Source of the DNA: Rhexocercosporidium sp. MPI-PUGE-AT-0058
Lineage: Eukaryota > Ascomycota > Leotiomycetes > Helotiales
Assembly: GCA_020746875.1 (NCBI GenBank)
Contig: JAGTJL010000010.1
Coordinates: forward strand, 2,375,246 to 2,439,245
Reading direction: 5' to 3'
Length of the DNA: 64,000 nucleotides
In this document: positions 35,561-45,553 of the stretch, piece by piece
Numbering within the stretch: position 1 is the first letter of the stretch
How the letters are laid out: each line of letters starts with the position of its first letter
Program-made: the position numbers and the translations under genes
Notes under the pieces: model-generated
Databases searched by the model: none
What the model was told of the DNA's origin: nothing
The model's input: the letters and a program-made list of their open reading frames with translations, nothing else

Positions 35561-37235
35561 ATATTCTTTACTTTTCATTTGTTCTCAAAGTGATTATATA
35601 ATAAGCTTACTTTCTAATTAAAGAGCTTTATTTATATTATTATATATTTCTTTATAAAATTCTCTTTTATAAATTTCTATTTATAATTTTATCTTATTAG
35701 AAATTAACTAAGCTTAAGAATATAAATTATTATATTTTAAAAAATTAATTACTTTTAACGATTCTTTAATTCAAAGGCAAACGTAAGTTTTAGTTTTTAA
35801 AATATAAAAGAATACTTAAAAAGTAAGAAGTTCTTAAGCCTTAGAAAATAAAAAAGTAGCTCATTTATTAAAAAGAAAAAAGCCTAAAACCTCCCGAATT
35901 AGCTCGCTTAAAGTATTAATTATTATATTAACCAGCTCTTTAACGCGAGTAGCTTGAGCTTCTTGCTTAAGAATAAGAATAATTCCACGAGTAGATATAG
36001 CTTAAAAGGCCAGAACGCTAAGACTTAAGCTATAAGCGCGAGTAGCTCCGGCAATAACTTCGGCAGTAGCAACTTTAATAATAGTAATAGCAGTAAGATA
36101 ATCAGCTGCTCTTTCACTACTCTTCTCAACGAAGAGAATACTTATAGCGGCAGTAATCTTCTCTTTAATAGCACGAGTATAAATTATAAAAGCAGTTAAA
36201 GACTTTTTTTCTTTTTTTAAAAGATTAATTAAATTAATTTAATTTTCTAAAAATAAAACGAATAACTTACCGTTTTCCTTATTATTGTCATCTTTATTAT
36301 TACTTTTAAATCTATTAGTAACTCTTAAAGCAACTCCACTACCAAAATCAATAATAGCGTCAGTAATAATAGCTTTATTAATATTATTACCCTTAAAAGC
36401 GGCATAAACCGGGATTCTTAATTACTTTAGCTTTTAAAAAAATTAATAATAAATTAAAAAGCGAGAAAAAAGCAGCTAAATCGACTTACTTTTTTGCTAG
36501 TTTTATTTTTTAACGTATTATAATATACGAGGAAAGGAGCTTAAGTAATAGCGGAAGTAATTACGCACTTATGGCCAGACGAGTAAGTAAAGCAGTAAGC
36601 ACCTTTTCTAACGGTATTATAATATTAATCGCTATTTTTTATTTAGAAGGCGTTATTAATACAGCTTAAATAAATTATTATATAAGCACTTATTAGCTAC
36701 TTTAAAGCCCGAGGAGTAGCAGCGGCACGGCGAAGAGCGGGGGCGAGGACGGGAGCAGCCGATAATCGTGCCTTAGCGACGACTTTCTTCTTATTATTAA
36801 TAATAGCCTTAACTTATTATAAGTTAGCGGTTATTCTTTAATTAATTAATTCTTAATCAAGTCGATCTTCGATTAATAAATTAAAACTAATAGATCGAAA
36901 ATCGAGCTACTTACTTTGCTTTAGCGAGCAGATTGTCGTTCTATTATAACGATTCTGACAGAGCGCTTAAAGACACCCATAATATCGAAGGAAGTAATTA
37001 ATTAATTAATTAATTAATGAATTAATTAAGTAGTAAATCGAGAGCAGTCGATCTATATGTTATCGAGTATTTATAAGTTCAGGTTTAATAAGAAAATCGT
37101 TAGTTTATATAATCAGGTTATTTACTTAATTACCGTATACAAGTGAATTTATTTACTTAATTCTTTTCTATTATTTACTCTCGCTTAATATAGCTAATCA
37201 CAATAGCAGTAGCTTACTATTATTAATTGCTTAGG
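35560..37235. other. Copia 3' region with an antisense open stretch
   Basis: About 1.7 kb between RNase H and the right LTR. On the minus strand, 35860-36180 stays open with a single stop for about 105 codons, unusual in this island, and encodes an Ala/Ile/Glu-rich helical sequence. Further right (about 36560-36600, minus) is a CFTYSSGHKCV motif, resembling small Cys/His motifs seen in gag-like proteins. This may be a separate nested fragment. Confidence 0.35.
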
Positions 37236-37917
37236 GGGTGTGTCGTATAAGCACGGGCAGCTGCTCTCTTGGCACTGCACGTGACCTAATTAGGTTCTGC
37301 TACTATAAACCGCCTTCAGGAAAACAACTATCTTCTCCTGATTCTTAGAATTAAAAGAATAATAATTAATCACTTTAATTCAATTACAACTGCTCACAGT
37401 ACTTTAATCCACTTCTACACCACAGAATTACTATTCGAAACGTTTAGGATATATTAATTATAATTTAAACTAATCTTTAGCCTTTTTACTTTCCTTTAAA
37501 GTAAATAAATAAAGATATTAACATGTGATTTATATTAAGCCTACAAACCTTTTATAGAATCCCCGACTTTTCTTATATTAGATTTTACTTTTAATATTAT
37601 TCCTTTTCTTAAAATCTTATTTATAAAATACGAAATAATATAATAATAATATAATATAACGAACGTAAATCGAAATATATACGGACTTAAATCGGACTTG
37701 ACTTTTTAAAATAAGAATAATTTATTAATAAAGTAAATAATAATATTACGGAATTAAATCGGAATATAAACGAGTCCAGATCAGTAATAGTTCGCGTAAT
37801 TAAGCGGTATTGCGAGTTCTGCCGTAAATTATTTATATTTTAACTTTTAAATAAATCTAACTTTTAATTAATATTATTATTTTCTCCGATTTGGCTTATT
37901 ATCCTTCTGTCTCGCTT

Positions 37918-38097
37918 TTATATATTATATTATATTATATTATATTATATTATATTATATTATATTATATTATATTATATTATATTATATTATATTATAT
38001 TATATTATATTATATTATATTATATTATATTATATTATATTATATTATATTATATTATATTATATTATATTATATTATATTATATTATATTATATAT
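37918..38097. repeat. (TATAT)n microsatellite
   Basis: About 35 uninterrupted copies of the 5-bp unit TATAT, in the RIP island just outside the Copia element. The long YYIIL-repeat open frame here is an artefact of the repeat. Confidence 0.95.
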
Positions 38098-38109
38098 CCG
38101 ACCTGCCTT

Positions 38110-38640
38110 TAATATAGCTTTAATTTACTACCTCTGCGCCCGCTACCTCGCTAATAACGTAATAAATCACGTTTATGCTTTTTTAAAAGTTAATAATATT
38201 AAGTATAATTACTGCCGTAATTAGAAGTCCCGGTATATCGCTGTAAATACTCCGATATTCTTTTATTATTAATAAATATTAAAATATCTATATTAATTTT
38301 AATAACTTCTCGAGGAAGCATACGACCTTGCCTTAAAGCTGCTTATAGCTTAAGATAACTTCGCCGCCGATATTACCTCGGCTAACGAAGTTCGGAACTT
38401 AGTTATTACCGTAGTAATCGCGGTGAATTAATCTGCTCGGGCCGCTCGGTTTACCGGCGGTAACGCCTCGTCTTTCTTCCGTCCCGCCTCCGCTATTCAG
38501 TGCCTTACAGCCGCCGCTTCTGCTGCTACTATTGCTATTACTACCGACAACCTCTTCCGTCAGCTTCTCGCTACGCAAAACTGAATTAACGACCTTTTTA
38601 CAGAATTAATACGTCGTATCTTTATAAGTATTAATATCTT
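38110..38640 (+). pseudogene. Gag-like fragment, plus strand
   Basis: Less AT-rich than its surroundings. The plus frame reads YYLCARYLANNVINHVYAFL, then a YNYCRN...SRYIAV motif and an Ala-rich stretch (TAAASAATIAI, near 38500). This resembles the Cys-containing gag-like proteins of fungal retroelements, but I cannot name the family. It sits inside the reverse Gypsy-2 interior and may be a separate insertion. Confidence 0.35.
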
Positions 38641-38869
38641 TTATATTTCTTTTGTATTAATTTCAATAAGCCTTTAAAAGCGAAGTTAAGAAAGAGAAAA
38701 ATAAAGATAAAAATAAGGATAAGGATATAAAAGAAGACTTTCGGGCCCGCTATTTCCGCTTCTTTAGCGGCAGCTTCGAGCTGTAAATAGCGCCTTCGGG
38801 CTTCTTATTATATTGCGGTTTATACCTTCGGGCTTCTTTTGTAAATTATGTAAGTAACGTTTACTAACT

Positions 38870-39270
38870 TAATTAAAACTTAATTAATATAAGCTTGAAA
38901 TGTCGCTGGAGCATTCGAGAATCTAAAAAGAAGTACGTAATACTTAAATTACTTATATTAAGTCCGAAATACTGTCTTTTATTCGTCGCTTTACTTAATT
39001 TAAAATGGATAATACGTATTCTTTAGATTTAGTTTTATAAATACTTTAGCGAGTCTTAATCGGTCGAGGGTTTTATTAATTAAAAGTAAAAGAATCCGAT
39101 TCTTTACCGTAATAGTATTAAGCTTTTTATAATCGATATATAATTATAATCCTCCGCTCTTATTAAGTATAAACAGAATAAGCGCTCTTATAAAGTTAAT
39201 AAATCTTCAGATTTAACTTTTTTTTAAACTCGCTTCGAGATATTCTTAAAATATTATTAGTTTTAATTCG
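38870..39270 (-). pseudogene. Gypsy-2 reverse transcriptase relic
   Basis: Minus-strand reading contains YIDYKKLNTITVKNR, then INKTLDRLRLAKVFIKLNLK and KTVFRT, the first conserved blocks of Ty3/Gypsy reverse transcriptase in order. Codon damage is of RIP type. Upstream gag sequence should lie to the right, up to about 41300, where only basic, Lys/Arg-rich fragments on the minus strand (40850-41100) can be seen. Confidence 0.65.
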
Positions 39271-41502
39271 GAAAATAAATAAATAAGTTCTTATAATAAT
39301 TCCTTATTAAGTTCGAGGTCGATTCGATGTTTTATTAAATAATATTTAAGTAACGTCTTAATATTTATTTCGCTAAAGATTTCTTAATAATTAATATATT
39401 TTAGAGGCAACTCGGCACTTTCGATACTCTTAACCTTAAATATAATATAATATACTTAATTTTTCTGAATTTTCTTTATAAACTTCTTAATAAAGATAAT
39501 ATTAATTTAATTCCTTTTAAAAAGAAACCGCTAAATCTTCGATCGAAAGCTAATAATAAAATTAACTTCTTTAAGTTAAAGAAATCTTAAAATAAAAGTA
39601 ACTCCTGAAATCTCGAAGTCGAAAGCGATATACGACTGCCGATGCCCTTTTATAATGCCTTCGCTATTAATAATATATAATTATAAGGAATAAGTTCTGT
39701 AAATAATAATTTTTCTTCCTTTAATTATAATTAAATTAATTTAATTAATTATAAGCTTTTATTCGCATTCGATTATAAGCGCCTGAAAATTATAATTATT
39801 TTCGGCATCGCTATCGAGAAGTGCTCGTTCGATCCGCACTTTTCTATTTTAAGTCTGAATTTTTATTTATATTATAATCTTTTGCCGTTCCTTTTCCTCG
39901 CCCGATGTTATTAATAATAATAAAATTAAGATTAAGTTAATTCGTTTCTTATTTATTATAACTTTACATAATTTAAATTTTTTTTTAATAATTATAATAC
40001 GTAATTTTTAAGTATTTTATTATTAAATAACTTAGCTTTTTATAATAATAATATTCTTTATTACTCGATCTTTTTGCCTCCGATTTAGCACCGATAAAAG
40101 TCCGATTTGTATTACTGAACTCGTCTCGCCTTCGGTCTAAGTTCGAAGAAAAAATATAAAATAATTTATTATTACGAAAGCAATTATTATCTTTTTTTAA
40201 AGCTTTATTAATATCTTTTTAAGGTTTATTTTAATTATTTACTTTATTAGTATTTTTAATACGACGAGCTAAAAATATTAGCTTTTCGTAAGTTTTAATA
40301 ATTTTAATAATATTAAGTTTAATAATTTCTCTTTTTAACTTAAGCTTTAATTTAATATAAAAAATCCGTTATCTTGCCGTATTATTTTCAATCTTTAGTT
40401 ATTATTTTAAATTATTAAGAAAATATACGAAATTATTTACTGATTCGTTTTCGCGCTATTAAGCGTTTTTATATTAATTAAATACCGTAAGCTCTCGATT
40501 TTTAAAGTTTATAATTAAATTTAATATTTATTACTTAAAATTTTCTTAAATAAGTAAATTAATCCCGGCTCTCGATTCGAACTTAGTTTATTTTTATTTT
40601 ACTTTTTCGTCGAAAATAAAAACGCATTTATTAATTTTATTTTTATTTTAATAAAACCTCTACTTAATATTTTAAATAAAAGACTAAGCTTTTTCAGCGC
40701 TTTTATTCTTATATATTAAAAGCTTTTGCATCTTTAAGATTCGTTAATATAATATTAGACGTATATTAAAGTTATCTCGAAGAGGTTTCGTAAATTCGTT
40801 ACGATAACGGTCTCCGACTGTATTCGCGCGTCGACGCTGTTTTTATTTTATATGTTTTTACTTTCTTCTTTTTCTTATTTTTTTCGTATTATATTCGTTA
40901 GCTTTCTTTTTAAATCTTCTTACTCTCGTATTACTTCTTTTAATTCTTCGATTCGGTTTTGAACTGCTTTCTTTTTTTTCTTTCGCTTAATTTATACTTA
41001 AATTTCTAAGATTTATTATCGCTTAGCTTTAATAGCTTTTTTAATATTCGAGACTTTTCGTTATTATTTATAAGACTTTTTAAATCTCTATTAAAGCGCT
41101 AAAACTGCTCGCTACGCGTAAGCGAGTTATCTTCAGAATCATTTCAAAAGGTATTCGCTGGTTAATCGATAGAATAAGGTAAGGGTAATCGTAATATCTC
41201 TTTCGCCGCTAAAGCTATCTTCTTCTTATTTTTAATTATTATAATTATTTCGTAAAAGCTTCGAATAAATAACGAATTATATCCGTATAAGTAAAGAAAT
41301 CCGAAAATTAAGTTTAAATAATAAGGAATTATTATTCGAAACGTTTAAAATATATTAATTATAATTCAGATTAATTTTTAGCCTTCTAAATACTTTTTAT
41401 TTCCTTCCGAAGTAAATATATAAAAATATTAACACGTGATTTATACTAAGCTTGCAAACTTTCCGTAAAATCCCCGATCTTTTTTATATTAGATTCTACT
41501 CC

Positions 41503-43084
41503 TGACAATTACGCATTTTATAATATACGCTTTAGCTTCTGCCTCGGCTTCTTTTTAATAAGATTCTACGATTATTTTAATAAGTTCGTGCGGTCGAATA
41601 AGAAGAGGAATAATAAATACGTTAAAGCTTATAATTATTTAATCTGAAGAAGACGTAATTATTACGTAACGATCGAACGCTTATTTCTAAAGTTATTTAT
41701 TATACTTATTCGTCTTTATTATATAATTTAATTCTGCGAGATTATTCTTTTATTAAGCGATTTGCTCGGCGGTCCGTGGATTTTTATTAATGATTTTAAT
41801 TAATATTTCTATATTTAAAGCATTTAGATTAACGAAAAGCTAAAGTCCGAGTATTTAAGCGCTAAGAATTAAATAATTTATTTATAACGGGAAGTCTTTA
41901 GGCTTTAAATATACAATATTTACGTTAAGACTGCTAAAATTATTATATAATAAATATCTCGATAATCGCGCTAAGAAAGATATTAGAGTTTAAGCGTAAA
42001 GAAAAAGAACGAAAATCGTAAAATTAGAATTAAATAAGCTTAATTAAAGCTCGAAATCTATATACGCTAAAAGTAATTTATAAAGACAAATATAACTCTT
42101 AATTATTAAATAAAAATAAAGCAAGCTTTTAATAATTTAAAAGCTTTACAATTAACTTAAAAAGCAAGGATTTAAAAGATGTATTAAAGTAAGCGTTATC
42201 CTTTATAAAAAAGAACTATAAGCCGAGTATATATATACGTGAGTGTTTATAAAAGCATATACATGACCAGTAGACTGCGCTAAGGCGCAACAACTCCGTA
42301 GAATCTTAAAGCGTTATAAAAGTAAAATCTTTTTTATTTATTAATTATTTTAAGCTAATTAATTATCTATTCGCTAAAGAACTTATATAGGTCTTAGAAA
42401 AGAAATTCTTCTTTAATTCTTTCGTTGCAAAAGTCTTTATCGAAATTTTTTAAATACTTTATTGAGTCTTTAGGGAAGTCGTTTATCGGCTAAGTATTTA
42501 AGGTTTAAAGTATAGCTTTTACTTCGTTCTCTCTTCCGTTATTGACCGGAGTTAGTTCTCTTGCTTTAAATATAATTTCCGTAACGGTACCGTTCTAATA
42601 TAATTCCGGTAAGTCTGCGAAAATGAAGTCTTATATTAAAAGAATCTATATTAACTTAATAATTATCGAAGAGTAATTATCGTATTAAAATTAATATTTA
42701 ATAATATCGTCGAAACGCTCGGCTTTTTATAACGTTTAAAAGCTGAAAAGATTCTCTCTTTTAATTAATTTAAATATAATAGCAGAGCTAAGGCGTTAAA
42801 AGCTTAACTTCCCGCGCTATTTGCGATTTTAATTCTTTAATGCTATAAATTTGCCGTTTAATAGTACTTTAAATAAATTATTAATTAGTATCGGTGTAAC
42901 TGTACCGGGATATATAATAATAAAATCACTTAAATAAATATTAATATTATTAAATAATTTCAAAAGTATTATAAAGTATATTCTTTTAAGATAAGAGTAA
43001 AGTTTTTTATATACCCGTCCGGAACCCCACCGAAATCCCACCGTTTCGGCTCCAAACTAGTATTCCATATCGGTAAGAGTCCTT
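41503..43084. other. RIP-altered DNA between Gypsy-2 and the Gypsy-1 3' LTR
   Basis: No readable gene. By position this should be the 3' interior of Gypsy-1, but no integrase signature is visible. The first 300 bp of the expected 3' LTR are missing: sequence left of about 43085 does not match 18509-18825. A deletion or another insertion ending near 43084 (GGAACCCCACCG...GGACTAACA) is likely. Confidence 0.35.
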
Positions 43085-43272
43085 GCGGACTAACAGTTTT
43101 ATATAAGACTAGCATGTCTATTATTAAATAAAAGCTCTATACTGAATTAAAAATAATAGTTTAATTATATTAATTATTATTTATTCCTTTATACGTAATA
43201 CACTTACTTTTTGATTATTAAGATTAATATAACCCTCCGTATTTACACCGAGTAAATACACGGACCGTGGCA
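43085..43272 (+). repeat. Gypsy-1 3' LTR, truncated at its left
   Basis: Matches the last 185 bp of the 18509-19007 LTR (TTTTATATAAGACTAGCA through AATACACGGACCGT). It ends in CA at 43272 and is followed by TATAT, the RIP-altered partner of TACAT at 18504-18508. Confidence 0.7.
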
Positions 43273-43277
43273 TATAT

Positions 43278-43960
43278 GCTCGCTTTATATACTAAAACAT
43301 TTAATATTAAGTGATTAGATTAAATAAAATAAATGAAGAAGTAGTCTAAGAGTTATAATATTATATATTTTATAATACTCTTAAAATTCGGCCGATTTAT
43401 AACTCTTATGCCTATCTAACACTAGCATTCGATATGAACCTTTTACACGAGTAATAATGTATTTATCGAAATCTTTTAATTATTTTAAGCCTGTCTTATT
43501 ATTTATTTACCCGTTACTTATCGGTTTAATAACTTAATCGAGTAGGAGGCCGCCGTCGGTATATTAATTAAAGAGGTAGTTCTTGCCTTAAACCATGAAG
43601 AATAAAAGGATACTTTAGCCCTCCTCATTAATATAAGTAATTACTATAGACTATTCTCGATTACTTAAATGAACTACTTTGCTTTTACGACACTGATTTA
43701 TATAAATAATAATTATTTTAAGATAAATAACACTTATTATAAACTTAGTTTTATTAAAGTTATAAATATCGCAATTTAAAACTTTATACTTCTCTCTTAT
43801 ATTTAAAATAAGTCGAAACCACGCGCTAATTAGCTCTAAATCTTCGCTTAAAGCCCTTTAGAAATTATAAACGCGATTAAAACGCGTCTTTAGGCCTAGT
43901 TGTCGTTATATATATTAATAAGCCTAAAGCTTACCGACGCGTCTTCCCCCCCGCGATATA
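43278..43960 (-). pseudogene. Pogo/Fot1 transposase, N-terminal and catalytic part
   Basis: Minus-strand reading from the right: LGLKTRFNRVYNF (about 43890), LISAWFRLILNIREKYK, CDIYNFNKTKF (first catalytic Asp block, altered), a middle stretch with GLK.LKDFDKYIITRVKGSYRMLVLD (second Asp block, about 43430; the dot marks a stop), NIITLRLLLHLFYLI and SLNIKCFSI. The frame then continues into 18508. Together the halves make most of a DDE_1 transposase; the DNA-binding N-terminus beyond 43960 is not found. Confidence 0.6.
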
Positions 43961-44071
43961 AGGATAAAGTTGGCCATATCTTTTATATTAGCCAGCCGAG
44001 ACGTAAATCCTCTAGAATCCATATCGAGTATATTTCGAAGAATTCCTTGTTCTTCTACTTTAACTAGCTTA

Positions 44072-44102
44072 TAACCCTAACCCTAACTAACCCTAACCCT
44101 AA
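44072..44102 (-). repeat. Interstitial telomeric repeat, inverted relative to the chromosome end
   Basis: About five CCCTAA units with one short unit (TAAC) in the middle. The plus strand carries CCCTAA, while the true end at 64000 carries TTAGGG. It lies at the border between the RIP island and normal-composition DNA, about 110 bp beyond the truncated end of the pogo relic. Confidence 0.92.
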
Positions 44103-45138
44103 GCCAATCTACGCCGCCTAGAAAGAGGAAGAGATTGAGACTAAGAATTAGCCAGCTATTATCTGCTTCCCCCGACATCACGGTAGTAATCGTCAGTTCC
44201 CTGCCTCTCCCCTAGAGAGTCAGTTTTTTTAGGATGTCCGATTTTTAGGATGTCCGAAAGCCTGACGGCCTGAAAGTAGAGTGAAGCGAAGGTTTAAGCT
44301 AATTGAAATTTGAGACCTTAAGAGCTGCCCCGCTTGGTAGTTGTGGCTCGAGAGCTCGACTGCGCCACAAAATCCCACAATAACTACCGAAAAAGGTCAA
44401 GCTTACAGCTTTCATTCTCTGTGCTCGCTAATTCCAGTAAATTTACGTCAAACAGGGTCAAGTTTAAGTTTTCTGTACACGTCTGCACGTAGACACCCCA
44501 GAACAATGCCAGTGTAGGGAGACAAGTACGAGTACGAGTGTAAATGATCAAGGAATGATTTCCTGCCGGTTGATATGGGTTAGTAACTTTTTGTCATTAC
44601 TCTTGGGTGATGTTAAAACTTAAAACTGATAACATGTTAGGGGCGTGGGGGGCGTGGGGGGCGTCGGATTAAAGAGTGGATTTCTATAGTGGAGCAACTT
44701 AACGTACCGCGGTTGAATTAGTAACTACAGAACAGATCTTTCAGGGCTAGACCCAAGCTTATAGAATAAATTAGGTAATATTAGTTTCAGAGTCCAGTGA
44801 AGAGTTCAAGAGGATTTAAAGCTTTCTGTATTAGTTTCCTACCCGAGGCTTTTTATAAACTTAAAAATTCCATATTTTCCGCTATAATATACTTACGTTA
44901 AGTCCCCACCCCCAATCCGGCCACCTTCTTATTCCGGCCACCTCGCTTAACACACCGCTATTTGTATTTAACTGGTTTTTTTTTTACTTTGTAGTGAAGC
45001 TAATTGTTTCCTAGGGGTACGTTTTAGAAAATATTATTTTTGTATAAGCCAACGCACCGAACTGTAGCGCCGCTCTAATGCTCGACTAGTATTTGAGAGG
45101 GCGAGGAATTATATCTTTCGACAGGTAACAACTTAGTC
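44103..45138. other. Non-coding border region with short repeats
   Basis: No gene seen. It holds a doubled TTTTTAGGATGTCCGA word (44226-44260), a G-rich run of three GGGGCGTGG-like units (44640-44664, possible G-quadruplex) and a fragment with two ATTCCGGCCACCT copies near 44915-44955 that resembles the ends of the MITE-like family at 12954 and 17107. Confidence 0.45.
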
Positions 45139-45284
45139 ACGACTGATTCTTGGAGGCCGCGAATAATTCCTGTAGCTCGTGGCTGATTCCTGGAGGTTAT
45201 AATTGATTCTAAGAGGTCGCGACTGATCTTCTAGGTCGCGACTGATCTTCTAGGTCGCGACTGATCTTCTTGGTCGCGACTGAT
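45139..45284. repeat. Minisatellite of about 19-22 bp units
   Basis: About seven imperfect copies of a unit like GGTCGCGACTGATCTTCTA. The last three to four copies are nearly identical and the earlier ones more diverged, a common pattern of array growth from one side. Confidence 0.8.
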
Positions 45285-45553
45285 GCCAGACATGTACAGG
45301 TTCACATCGCGTTTCATAGGGCGGCACTGCGATTTAGGTGTTGGCCTATGTACAGTACAAGGATGCTCACTGAAATTCGGCCTATGGGAAATAATCGGTC
45401 ACGGATTAGCCTGGTACTTTATTTGTTAGCAGCTAGCATTTACCCAGATGCAGTAGAAAACACAAACTCAAATAATCCGTACATAAGTATTAAAATTTTG
45501 AAGAAATCGGATTAAATCACTTTCGTCGACTTTTACATCTGAAAATTCGAAGC

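Larger units (their letters stand above)
29453..37424 (+). mobile_element. Ty1/Copia retrotransposon with intact 5-bp target duplication
   Basis: LTRs of about 185 bp at each end begin TGTCGTATA and end CTACACCACA or its RIP-altered form (29453-29639 and 37240-37424). A perfect GAATT duplication flanks the element (29448-29452 and 37425-37429). The total is 7972 bp. A third, inverted solo copy of this LTR lies at 50420-50603. The right LTR is much less altered than the left. Confidence 0.88.
29444..41502 (-). mobile_element. Gypsy retrotransposon 2, reverse orientation, split by Copia
   Basis: Related LTR copies of about 185 bp lie at 41318-41502 and, split by the Copia element, at 29444-29452 plus 37430-37600. 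The shared text starts GGAATTA.TATTCGAAACG and ends near TAGATT(C/T)TAC. The interior between 37600 and 41318 reads on the minus strand as gag and pol. Differences between the copies are almost all C-to-T or G-to-A. The outer boundaries and target duplication are not certain. Confidence 0.5.
18509..43272 (+). mobile_element. Ty3/Gypsy retrotransposon 1 with nested insertions
   Basis: The 5' LTR (18509-19007) starts TGTTACG and ends CGTAACA. A matching 3' LTR end lies at 43085-43272. The flanking 5 bp are TACAT on the left and TATAT on the right, a target duplication with one C-to-T change. The two flanks also carry the two halves of one pogo transposase frame, which supports a single insertion event. 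The interior holds gag with a zinc-knuckle remnant (YYKCGLPGY, near 19960), then reverse transcriptase pieces, later split by other elements. About 16.5 kb of the span is later insertions and unassigned RIP-altered DNA. Confidence 0.6.

Noticed and set aside
37891..38112. 73-codon frame with YYIIL repeats
   Set aside because: It is a direct translation of the (TATAT)n microsatellite.
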